Source: Ulva prolifera (taxonomy: Eukaryota > Chlorophyta > Ulvophyceae > Ulvales > Ulvaceae). Taken from it: a stretch of DNA of 64,000 nucleotides. Positions within the stretch are counted from its first letter, which is position 1, and the number at the start of each line of letters is the position of its first letter. Shown here one piece after another: positions 24,401 to 35,600 of the stretch. The stretch spans positions 2,757,481 to 2,821,480 of the forward strand of contig CM041203.1 of the NCBI GenBank assembly GCA_023078555.1, given 5' to 3'. The notes under the pieces are model-generated. The model worked only from the letters and a program-made list of their open reading frames with translations, had not been told where the DNA came from and searched no databases. Made by a program: the position numbers and the translations under genes.

Positions 24401-27400
24401 AGCCAGTGGCGGCGGACGCCGATGCCAGAGTCGAGGACCTGTTCGAGGTACCACGCGAGGGCCATGAACACCGGCCACTGCAGGATGAAGGTGATCCACA
24501 CGGTGAGCATGCCATTGCCGTCGGAGTCGATGTCCTCAAACGCCATACCGGTTTCGTCCTGGTATGATGCCTGGAACGAGTACTGCCCCAGCTCCCACAG
24601 GCCCCTGCAGGGCACGCAGGCCGTTGCAGGGCACGCCGCAAATGCTCGTGCGCACTTGGCCGCAGCAGTGTCAGCACAGGCATGTGTGCCAATGCGGGCA
24701 AGGGACGGACGAGGCGGTCGCGTGTCGGCATGGATGCAAGGAGCGATTGATCAGGCATGCGCGAGCAGACGCCACAAACACGTCCATGTGCGAACGGCGG
24801 CGTTGCGAAAGAAGCCTTCCACAGGGTGAGAGCCCAGGAACCTGAGCACATGGCCTCGGGCTACTGCATGGCATGGTGCCAATACAGCATGTAACGTGCC
24901 GCGTGAGAGCGTGTGTGTCAGGCGAAAGGAGCAGGGGTACCAGCGCGCACCGGTAGACGCCAAAGGTGGGGATGATCTGCAGGAGCACGGAAAACCAGCG
25001 GCCCTCGGCGAAGATGTTTTCCATGAGCTGCGCGGCAAACACGCCGGCGCCGAGTATCCAGATCCACGTCGTGATGTTGGCGGTGCGCGCCTTGGAAAAA
25101 AAGCACGAGATGAGGAACGCCATCGCGACTTGCACGTTGCCATACAGGATGTAAAATACAAGCTGCACGCCGATGGTGTTGCGCCGGAAGTATCTGCACC
25201 CCCACCCTGCTCAAACTGCAGCTGTGTTTTGCTCGAGACCTCATGACCGCATCGCCAAAGGACGGGCCGGCCGAGCGGGACTGGCCAATGAGAGCTGGTT
25301 CTCTAACATGTACAGAACAGCACAAGATCAAGGCAAGCATTGGCCAGGGCCGGGGGCGCACTGCAGGTCGGCCGCGTTGCCAGCGATGAGCATGATGATG
25401 ATGTAGAGGAAGTACTGCGCAATGAAGTAGCCGTACATCACCAGGATGTACACCCCTGCACCCCAGCAACCCGCTTCCACTGCAGCCGCAGCGACGCAGT
25501 CCACTATCCGCACATGCCTCTGGATAGGCTGTAATGGGTGTCCTAAGTCAGGCCAGCGTGTGCAAAGTTAAGAACAGAACGGCTGCATATCGTCGACGTG
25601 GCTGCAGGCACAGGCAGTGCCGCACACACCGTTCTCGAGGCCATGGATCTTCATCATCGTGCGCAGCCGCTTCTCCTTCTCATACACTAGCTGCACTACC
25701 GCGTACGGCAGCGGCAGCTGCACGAGCCACACGAAGAACAGAGGCCCGATCAGCGACGAGAAGTCCAGCAGCAGGGTGGTCGTCGGCTTCGGCATGTTCA
25801 TCTGCGCCAGCATGCGCGCCGAGAAGCCCTCGCCCTGCCACGCCTGTAGCCACGAGTTCACGATACGGTCGATCGGCTTCGCGATGCGCTTGAGCGCGCC
25901 GATCGTATTGCCACCAATCTTGGTGACGTCATTGTGCCAGATGTCGACGTTGAGGACGCCGGCGCGGGTGTCCTTGAGATCGAAGGCATTGGCGTGCCGG
26001 GTGCGTGTGCCCCCGCACTCGTCCTCCGCCTGCGCAAGTGCCGTCGCAGCTCAATCGGGCGCTCTGCCCACGCCGTGCCGCGGCCAGAGTGTGCACCGGC
26101 ATGGCGGGCAACTGAAGCATGCGGTGCCGGCAGTACACGCTGTTGATCACACCGACTTGGCTCACTTGATTTCAGGCCTCCCTCGAGAACAAAGTACACA
26201 CCGCTGTGGCAGGAGGTCAGAGCCGCACCTCTTTCCAGGTGCAGTACAGCTGGTCATTGATGTCCGCCGCATCTGCCGCCCTCGCGACGGTGCCGTCAGC
26301 GCACGAGTTCAGCCAGAACTCGATCGGCCCGAGGTCAACGTTGCCGGCAAACGAGTCCACCAAGCTGCGGATGGCCGTGCAGTTGCGCGCCACGGTGATG
26401 GGATCGCTCAGGAGACCCTGGTCCAGGAAGAGCGTCTGCAGCTCATTCGTCGAGCCAAAGTCCCAGGTGGCCTCCTCGAGGAACGAGAAGTCAAAGGACG
26501 CCGACAGGAAATCGCCTGCGAGAGCGCTCTGCACAGGCCCCCGCTGGTGAATGCTACAGCCACAGCAAGGTGGCGAGGGTGCGATTCTATGCGAGTGGGG
26601 GCGGTGCCATCACACTGGACGCGGCTCGTGCGTGCAACGTGCTCAGTGGCATGCAGGCATAACCACATCTACATGCGCAGACGCCCGGAAGATGCAGCAT
26701 GCCAGCGTGTGCTCCGTTGCGCAGGGCTCCCGGGTCTTGCAGCTGCAGCTCTCGCTGTCTCCTTTTCGTGACGTCAGTCCAAAGCACGCCCGCGCACGTG
26801 GTCACTTGTGTGCGCAAACGAGTGCGGGGCCGCAGGTGTGACACGAGGGGTAGCAGCAAAGCAGCGGAGCGCAGTGTGCAGTGGCGGCGCACCTGCAGGT
26901 CCGGCGAGGTGGTGCTCAGGAGCGCCGTGAAGTTGGGCTGCCGCAAGAGGCCCTGCATCACCGTGTCCGGCAGCCCGGAGGCCCGACTGGTGTACAGGAA
27001 GGACACCTCCGTTCCCGGTGGCACCTCCACTTCCTCCGCAACGGAGTAGTCCTCCTCTTCGCCAAAGCTGGCACCCCCGCTGTCGTCGCTGGGGCCCTGG
27101 TTCTGAGCCAGTGGCAGCGCATTGTTGAGCTCGTAGAGGGCCGGGAAGCGAGAGGGCGATGCAATCTCGCAGAACGGGATCTCCTCATAGTCTGCAGAGC
27201 AGGCAGCGCAGAGGTGATCTGGACTGTGCATGGGCCTGTATGCAGGCGAGTGCTTGGGGATGGGCGGCAGAGAAGTGGCCATGAGCGTGAAGCTGTGAGT
27301 GATGCAAGCATGGGCCTGGCGATAAGTTGCAAGGGTATGTTGATGCAGGAGCGAGCAGAGCAGATGCTTGTCATGTGGCAGCGAGTCGTGCTGTTGGGTG

Positions 27401-28256
27401 TGCGAGGCGTATGGAATATTAACGAATGCAGCAGGCAGGGTTCTTGGCTTAGAACGATCAGGAGCGATCACATTGTGCCATCAAGACAAAGCCTGGCGAG
27501 CAGTGAGCAGACCACCTCCTGAGACACGTCTGTGGAACAGCGGCGATAGAGCAGATTGGACGACACGAATGGTGGTCAGGGAGGGAAAGGCTACCTGAGT
27601 ACTGAGGCCCGCAGTTGTCTTTATTCTCTTCCCGACAGTCCACGTCAAGTGAGGCACTGTTGCACAGGTCAGATTCGGTGGACTCGGAGCCGTCCGGCAA
27701 AATGCACCGTATGCATTCACAGCCACACTGCAGGGCAAACGATACTGGGTCATCAGGTGTCCTCCGAGAGAAGGATTCGTTGCCGAGGCACAGCATTCGG
27801 AGAGCTCATGACTGGGGGTAGCTCATTGCACTGGGCGCTGGCTGCTTGAGCTGCCATCCACAGTGATGACGTACTGGTCATCGCAGGATACAGAGTGGTC
27901 TAAATGAATAGCGTGTGGAGGTTCTGAGGTTTACACGCAGCCAGTGGCTTGGGGGGACCTCCCCTTGAATACAAAGGTGCGGGAGGGATCGAGCTGCTCC
28001 ACGCTGGCCAAGTTGAGTTGTCAGGAGCCAGACATAGTTCCGCACTCATGACTGTCATCGTGGCAGATGCAGGGCAGGCAATCACCTTTGCATCGTCAGA
28101 GATCAAATTGTCCAGGAGGGTCTGCATCACGCCAAGCAGAGCGCAGATCACGATTGGTGCAACCAGGATGAATATGTTGCTGCATATGTTCTTCCTTTGG
28201 TACGCCCATGATTTCCGTAGCAAGGCGTTGACCTGGCGCGCTTGCACCTGCAGCAT
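21435..28256 (-). CDS. Half-size ABC transporter, ABCA subfamily (plant type)
   Basis: Thirteen exons: 28086-28256, 27595-27727, 26893-27191, 26229-26528, 25630-26029, 25362-25455, 24951-25193, ~24345-24604, 23659-~23910, 23278-23323, 22835-23102, 22152-22423 and 21435-21719. All phases close except between exons 8 and 9, where two donor/acceptor pairs fit. About 1,000 residues. Layout: first membrane helix after KSWAYQRKNI, a Cys-rich extracellular loop (CGCECIRC), further helices (LIGPLFFVWLVQL; YFIAQYFLYIIIMLIAG), then one nucleotide-binding domain: Walker A GPNGAGKST, Q-loop VCPQHDLLWETL, signature FSGGMKRRLS, Walker B VAYLDEPSTGLDP, H-loop VLTTHSMEEAE. It resembles Arabidopsis ABCA2-12, which move lipids or fatty acids across ER or plasma membrane. 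The start at 28256 follows an ATG directly before a possible acceptor, so an upstream exon is possible. Confidence 0.92.
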
Positions 28257-31137
28257 CGATGGGTCACATCACAGTTGATCATTGTTGCTTTGGCGCCTGG
28301 GCGTCCGCAGTCCTTGCATGTGTGATGGAGCTGCCAGGATCACTCAAACTACAAACTACATGCTGGTAGGCCACCAAAAGTCAACAGCATCTCAGGTAGA
28401 GATTGCTGCGCTGGGGGGCAGTCCTGAGACATTGCCCCATCTCAGACTGGTCCACCTGGTCACTGTGAAACAGAAGCAGAACACTGTGATACCTCGTGCT
28501 TCTATCCGGATTGGATATGAAGAAGTGAAGCCGCACCATGTCAACGCAGCAAGACCTTCAAGCGCCCAAAAAAATGGAAATCTATATACACATTTCATTG
28601 CTTAGCTTGCATGTGTACAACCGATCGCAGCTCTCAGCTGGCAATACAAAGTTGTTCACAGTCGAACGACACCGCATGATGGAATGTAGCATACGGTGTT
28701 ATCGGTTATTTGGAATGTGGTCATACGCACAAGCATTGCCTGCCTGCGCGCGTGTGTGCGTCTCGTAGGTAACCATGGTCAATCCACTGCCATGACAATC
28801 ACAATGTGCGCAGGAAAGCTACGACATCTTCGATTATCATGCGGATGTTAGCGTGAGTATTGTCGAGCACGGCGTCACGTGGAATACGTCGAGAGCAAGT
28901 TGCGTGGAGCGCTGGATGCTGTCACAGTCACAGCAGTGCAGCCCGCGATTCTGCGGCCCGGAGTGGTCCAGACGCACCATGTGCACACAGCAAATGAACA
29001 TACCTTGCAGATAGATTATACTTTGTAAGCTGTTCGGCTTGATGCGCGAGGACCGGGCAAGCAGAAGAGCAAAAGGGCAGGCTCGGTAAGCAGGCCTAGG
29101 TGAGATGGCCAGTAGAGGTTAGCGAGTACCTGAGGGGCTGGCTTAGCATTTGTTGTGTGAGCAGCAGTCGCGCGGTTTCGAGAGTTGCCCTGCTTTCATT
29201 TATCTGTCTCGCGTTCTTTGCAGCTGCAAAACTCGACTGCGTGGTACCGATTATTGTAGCAGGCTGCTGGGTTACGGCATGCTCAAGATAACCGCCGTGC
29301 CATGAGATGTTCATGCATGCGCATGCGCTGAGAGTTCGTGTCGGTCAGGCGTACAACCGCGAGATCGGTCGCAGAGAAGGATTAATCGATAGTTATTCAG
29401 CTTGCATCAATCACGATGGCACATTTACAGTCAGATACGAGATCATTAGTACATCGCTTCCTCACGTCCAGGTGTAGATGATTGCCCGCGCTGGTACCGT
29501 GCAAGCTTGTTCGTGCACCGTGGCGACAAGCGTGCACAACTCGCGGGGGGCAGATTCGGGCGAAGCAAGATCAAGTTGCCTGAGAGCGACATCTGTGAGC
29601 AGCTGTCCTGCAGAGTTGGTGCAAATACGCATTTAGGCTGCAGAAATTAAGTCATAAATATCCTATTGGCATAGCAAAGAACCATTTCTCAAGCGCAGTG
29701 CGTGGCAAGGAAGCAGCAGCGAAGCCTGACGTAACTACATGGCGCCATGCACCAGTGATTCTGGATACGCCAATTCAAATCCGCTCACACTCGCATATTG
29801 CGTGTCCAGCACGATCATGCAGCAGCGACACCGCCTGAGCGCTGTTCACTCACTCATGATCATTGTCATTGTTGGCAAGCCTGCACGTGCATCATCATCA
29901 GCCTTGTAGCTCCCATGCAGGCTCCAGCATGCATGTCGAAAACCAATTGACCATGGCTGGAGTATCTCCAGAGATACGTGGAGGTCCAGAAGAAGATCCA
30001 GTTTGGGACCAGGGCACCACTGGCCACCGTTCCAGCCTGTGGCGCAGTGCACTCGCTTGAGCCCCTGCATGCTTCAATGCCGCTCAAGTGCAGACAACGA
30101 ACTAGCTGGTTGTCTTGGGCATGCCCCAGCCGCAGATGCACTCCGTCACCCTGGTCTGCAGTAGCTGTTGCATAGCTCATAGCTCCATCTGCTCCCAAGC
30201 GCGTTGTTGCAAGCGTTGCTCACCGCCTCCAACTGGCTCAATCTTCCGATGAAGAGCTCTACATACCACGCCATGCATTGCAGTGTTCCAGGTGCTGGGA
30301 TTGTCAAGAGTGCTGTTCGGGGCCCGTCGGGCGTGGGATTCACCATGTGCAGAATCTCGCTCGTTGCAAGTTCCTGCAAGTCTTGGGCATAGTGAGCACA
30401 CTAGGGCCAGTAGCGACATCGGCCACCCTGCCATCATAAACGTGCGTAAAGGGGAAGTGCATGCGTCCAGGCTGCAGGTGAGGCAGCAATACCTTTCGTT
30501 GCTGAATGCGTCCATGTCAGGCTAGAAGGCGCAGCACACCCACTCACATAGCAGTGTGGCTTCAACTCGAGTCCTCACATAGCAGTGTGGCTTCAACTCG
30601 AGGATCCTCGTTGTTGTATGCTGGAGGCACCGATGTGTTGCTTGCATGTTTTGCGATGACATGTGTCACATATACTCATGATACTTGGCTGATGATGGCA
30701 ACGGCCTTCGAGCTACAGCAGTACGTATTACCGCTGCAGCGCAGCACTGGGGTCTGCGTCACGGCCAGTTACCTACTTCGTGCCAGCTGTTCATCTACAA
30801 AGAGAGATGCCATAAGCTCTGTGCGGTGTTACGCACCAGATTGTCATGCAATGCAGAAGGCTTTATTCCGGCCAATGCTAGGCATTGGCATTGATGCTTC
30901 AGAATTTGTAGTTGCAGTCTAGCATGCAGCTTTGCATCAACAGTAGACTGTAGGTAAAGGCTAGCTAAACACATGATCAGCATCCTGAAGTTGAATGTTA
31001 CAGTCATGAGCGTGACGGGCAGCATGAACTGATTTCATACGCCAAATCTACATTACAAACACGCTGTGGTGAAACGGCTGGAACGTGCCCTACAAATGTG
31101 CATACTTGTTGCTCGCACAGGCAAGACAAATGCCAAT
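28257..31137. other. Long region without a recognised gene
   Basis: About 2.9 kb. Open frames are short, and no set joins into a known domain. It should contain the ABCA promoter and the bZIP 3' end; minus-strand TGTAA motifs (TTACA at 31053-31057 and 30998-31002) lie 80-140 bp past the bZIP stop codon. A 31-bp-period tandem duplication is at 30543-30602. A non-coding RNA or a diverged gene cannot be excluded. Confidence 0.45.
30543..30602. repeat. Tandem duplication, 29 bp x 2 (period 31)
   Basis: 30543-30571 is repeated exactly at 30574-30602, separated by two bases. Confidence 0.95.
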
Positions 31138-31821
31138 TCACGTCCCTGTCGCAGGTTGAGATGCTGTCTCAATGCTTTGGCAACTAACGCCGGGCACGAC
31201 TTCATCTGTTGGAGCAGCTTGTGTCACTGCTGGCTCCTGCTCATCGGGATCCCTAGGACCTCCCTCGGTGACATCTGCTGTGGATTGCGGGGCATCGGCA
31301 TGGCACTCTGTGGTTTGTTCGATCACGTGTGAAATGTCAGAGGCCACATCTATAGATGCATCCACACTACCGCCAAACTCCTTAACTTGTCTAGACAGGT
31401 TTTTAACGTGATGGGCCAGGACTTTGACAGTCTCCTGCAGCAACAGAACATCAGAATTGCGTTTGGTAATCTGATCAATGAGTTGGGTGATCTCATCTGC
31501 TTTGCGCTGCCTTGAGCGCCTTGCGGACTCGCGGTTGTTCTGCTTTCGCCGCAAGCGCTTCAACTCTCGCTCATCCAAAGTTTCTATGGGCTGCGGATTC
31601 GAACGGGCCATCGGCAGATTCTTTGGACTTCCTGGCCCCGTTGGCTGCGCTCCGGAAGACTCCCAAAGGAGCACCTGAGGTACAGCTTGCATCGATGTAG
31701 CATTCTGAATTTGTGCTTGGGGAGCAGACACGTACGCGCCGGTGTTTAGAGCTGCCTGAGAGGACATCATTGCCAACGAGTCTCCCCCGAGAAGCGGATT
31801 CAACCCCCTGCCTTCAACAAT
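31138..31821 (-). CDS. bZIP transcription factor
   Basis: One visible exon with stop at 31138. The basic region RRKQNNRESARRSRQRK has the invariant N-x7-R, followed after nine residues by a zipper with heptad positions L, R, L, L, L (TQL...KR...LLL...KVL...KNL). The flanks are Gln/Ser/Pro-rich before and acidic after, as in plant G-box or S-type bZIPs. The first in-frame ATG is at 31770, giving 210 residues; however the frame stays open up to a good acceptor (TTGCAG) at 31822, so an upstream exon may carry the real start. It binds DNA as a dimer in the nucleus; target genes unknown. The leucine at the second heptad is replaced by arginine, which would influence dimer pairing. Confidence 0.9.
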   Translation of the reverse strand: MVEGRGLNPLLGGDSLAMMSSQAALNTGAYVSAPQAQIQNATSMQAVPQVLLWESSGAQPTGPGSPKNLPMARSNPQPIETLDERELKRLRRKQNNRESARRSRQRKADEITQLIDQITKRNSDVLLLQETVKVLAHHVKNLSRQVKEFGGSVDASIDVASDISHVIEQTTECHADAPQSTADVTEGGPRDPDEQEPAVTQAAPTDEVVPGVSCQSIETASQPATGT

Positions 31822-32658
31822 CTGCAAGCCATCAAGCGTGGGGAGGTATCAACTGATCAATTCAAGGACAGTCTGACAGCGTGGCCGGGATGCAGATCGG
31901 AACTGATTAACGCAAGGCCGTGGACAGAACGACACATGCACGCTTCGTAAGAGACGATATGTTGCACAAGCATCAATCCGACACTCACATGTGATCAAAC
32001 TGCTGCAGCCGGGGTTTCGAATATCGGGATGGCCGCGGTTACCGCGCCCAAGGCACAGCGGTGCACTTGTATCAGCCCGGCCGGATCCGGTTGGTGTGAT
32101 ATTGCTCAGATCTATAAAACAAAGATTCGTGGCTGACGACACTTGCCGATAACGTAGGAGTCAGCTGTACCATCGCATGAGACGATTCCAGCACAGCAGA
32201 AGCTTTCGCGTCGCTCAGCTGCATAGGTCGCCGAATAGGCACACATCAACGCTGCAATTGTGTATGTGCGTGAGACGCTCAGGATCATCGCGTGTAGCGT
32301 GCTGGGAATTGAGAATTGCATGCACCACGCATGGCATGCTCAGGCATATCATGCTAGCACACAATCCGCTTAGATAAATCGAGGCAAAGAGAGCAAGCGC
32401 GAGAACAAACGGTCCACTTTTGACAAGGAGATGATGCCTGTAGGACATGATTCCTGTCGACGGTGCGACTGGCGTTGTTCGCCGCGGTGACATGACTGTT
32501 GTTGCTCAGTTTTGCGCGTGAGCCATTCGTATGGGCACATATTCCAGTCCTTAGCCATAATATCAAAGTGGTGCAAGTTGTCCCGGCTGTCAGTTTGTAA
32601 TCCAGGCCAGCCCGGCTCGCGGTACATGCGGCCATGGCACGTCCTCCACTTCCTGTTC
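31822..32658. promoter_or_regulatory. Divergent region, bZIP / large ankyrin gene
   Basis: About 840 bp between two divergent genes. A TATA-like element (CTATAAAAC) lies on the plus strand near 32112-32120. No convincing coding exon seen, though missing first exons of either gene may be here. Confidence 0.4.
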
Positions 32659-35600
32659 ATGAGATCGCGTGCAGCTGTGCCGGTGCAAATCTGTCAAGGG
32701 CCTACCATGCAGTCATGATCAGTCGCGTTCGTGCAGGCTCCGAAGCGGAACGGAAGCAAAGCTGCCGTTGGCCGCAAATTGCCGATCAGCGATGCAGGCC
32801 AGTCAGCCCTCCACTGCGCAGCTCAAAACGGGCATGTGGACGTTGTTAGCGTCTTACTTTCCACAGAGAATGTGGATGTGACATTGACCGATAGTTGCGG
32901 GCGCACCGCTCTCCATTGCGCAGCGCAGAACGGGCACGCAAATGTGGTCCAATTTCTGTTGAAGGATAAGCGCTTCGGCTCGAGGATGGTCAACAAAGTT
33001 GACACGTCGGGTGATTCTGCGCTGCTGTTGGCGATATGTGGCAAGTGCGTCTTTCCCAAGCGTGCCCCACATTCAAAGGCGCTCTCTTCGGTGTTCCCGC
33101 ATTGGAGCTGCTCTTTCGAGCAGCGTGGACCGCTGAAAATGCAACAGCAACCTGCATGCGCCTGAAGCTGATGCTGCTGTCCAGATCCAGGAGCTTCCAT
33201 TCAGGCCCTGTGATTGCCATGTCACAGCTCCACGCCTCTAGAGCACTCAGCAACTGTCACTCAGGTCAGCAAGCGCCATGACTGTCCGCAGGCACACCGA
33301 GGTCGTCGACGTCCTGCTCCGGAACCGCCACATCGACCACCTGCGCCCGAACAGCCGCCAAGTCACGGTCACCAACCACACCGGTGAGAAGCAGCGGTGG
33401 CCAGCAGGCCTCACCCCCCTCCACCTAGCAGCAGTCATGGGCCACGCAGACATCGTGTCCGCGTTTGCTCGCCATGGCCGCATCTCTGCTGAGTCCTTCG
33501 TCGTGTTCCCGGGATCTCCGCTCGACGCCGCCGTCGTCGGCAACAACCCGCAGTGTGTGCGCATCGTGAAGGAGTTTGTGCCGATGAACCGCCGTGGCTT
33601 CGAGGGCAACACGTGCCTCCACATGGCCGCCCAGTGTAGCAGCGTCGAGATCATCGAGTGCCTCCTTGACCTCGGGGTGTGCCCTCAGCCCCTCCCCGCC
33701 CCCCTGCCACAGGATCCACCACCGCACCACGTCCTCCCAGAATCTGCTGCTCTCCTGCCGACCCCCTGTCACGCCCCAGTGCTTCTGCCCCCACGATCTT
33801 GTACCAGCACCTGCTTTGTGTGGATCAGGGCTTCCCATGCATGCGCGGCAGCAGCCGTGTCCTTCAGCGACGCGCGCGCGCGAGTGCAGGCCGACCCACG
33901 CATCCAGGACGACCATAAGAACACGGCGCTGGGCATCGTCGTGAGCTTCCGTAAGTTCCAGGCGGACCGGCTGCAGATCGCGCAGCAGCTGGTCGCGGCG
34001 TCGCGGCGCAGCGACGGCCCGCCGCTGTTCAACATCCCAGACAGCGGCGGCCACACGCCGGTGCTCCTCGCCGCGGCCTTCGGCGACGCCACGATGCTGG
34101 ACTTCATGATCAGCCACCCCGAGAGTGACATCACCGCCCGCAACAACGCAGGTACGCCCTGCCTCCCCCACGCGGCCGGGGGCGGGTCGTGAGCACCCGC
34201 GCAGCAGTACGCTGCAGTGTGTGGTGCTACCAGGGCAGTAAGTGTTCCACCCGAGGCTGCATGCGTGGGGTGCGCAGCCACGGGGACCGGCAGCCGCGGT
34301 TCCGGCGCGGGGTCGACTGCGAGAGGCGTGCGCAAGTCAAGGCGGTCACGTGTGCGTGCTGTGCTTTGAGCACATGCACAGGGCGATGGTGTGCGTCTAC
34401 CGCACGGGGCTCCATCGGGAGGAACTGACGAGCGGGTCTGTGCAGGTAGCACAGCGCTGCACCGCGCGGCGGAGGAGCACGTGCGGCGGAAGCGCGCGCG
34501 CAGCACGCCCGACGCGGCTGCCGCGGCCGACGCGCCGCCGGTCCCGCAGCTCGAGGACTGGCTGGAATGTGTGCGGCTGCTGCTCGGCCACCCGCGCGTC
34601 GACGTCGCAGCGACGGACGAGGCCGGGGACACGGTGCTGCACATCGCGGCGGCTGCGGACGCGGTGGACGTGTGCCGAGAGGTGGCCGCGGTGGACGCGT
34701 CGGTCGTGGACATGGCGGACCGGCAGGGGCGGTCGCCGCTGATGGTCGCGATCGCGCGGCAGGCGCACGCGGCGGTGGAGTTCCTCATCCGTGAGGCCAG
34801 CGCGGACCTCGACCACGTCGACCACAAGGGCTGGGCGCCGCTACACTTCGCGGCGAGTGCGGGGGACATGGCGGCGGTGCGTGCGCTTCTCGAGGCGAAC
34901 CCTGCGCTCGACGTGAATCGGCAGGACACGCGGCAGCTGACCGCGGCGCACGCGGCAGTGCATAAGGGCCACGCGGCCGCCGTCGCCGCGCTGCTCTGCC
35001 TGCCGCAGTTCGACGTGCTCGCGGGCCGCGACGGGCTGTCGCTCGCGCACTGCGCATGCTCGTCGAGCGCGGGGGACGCCGCCCGCATCCTCGGCCTGCT
35101 GCTCGCGGCGCAGGGCGGCCGGCTGCGCGAGCGCGTGCACCTGCCGCCGGCGGAGTGGACGCACAGCGTGGAGGACGACGGCGTGTGCCGATTCCAGGTG
35201 CGGCTTCACACATGGGCTGCATGCATGCCAGTACCCAATCAAGCCCGGCCTCTACATTGGCACGACGGTTTCTGGAACAGCTTGAGTGCTCGCACACGAG
35301 CACACCCGAGGTCATGCCGGGGCTGCACAGTGGATGTGCGGGTGGTTGCAGCGTGACGCAGCCGTGACCTGAGGCCGGTCATTCCGATATGGCAGCCCGA
35401 CTTCAAGGGGAGGGGCTGTGGTTGTGCAGAGTGGGGCGCCGCTGCTGCACACGGCGGCGCGGGCGGCGCAGCCGCAATCGATGGACACCGCGACGCTGAA
35501 GCAGCTGCTCAAGGCGATCGTGGACGGCGACCCGCGGCGGCGGCTGGACGTGCGGGAGGCCGCCGGTGCGACCGCGCTCCACCTCGCGGCGCGCTGCCGC

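Noticed and set aside
23571..24851. One 426-codon minus-strand frame read as a single exon
   Set aside because: It spans exon 9 of ABCA plus introns; only the part from about 23910 to 23659 matches the transporter family.
33769..35088. Minus-strand open frame of 439 codons
   Set aside because: Antisense shadow of the GC-rich ankyrin exons, which have clear repeat structure on the plus strand; the minus frame is Ser/Arg/Ala noise.
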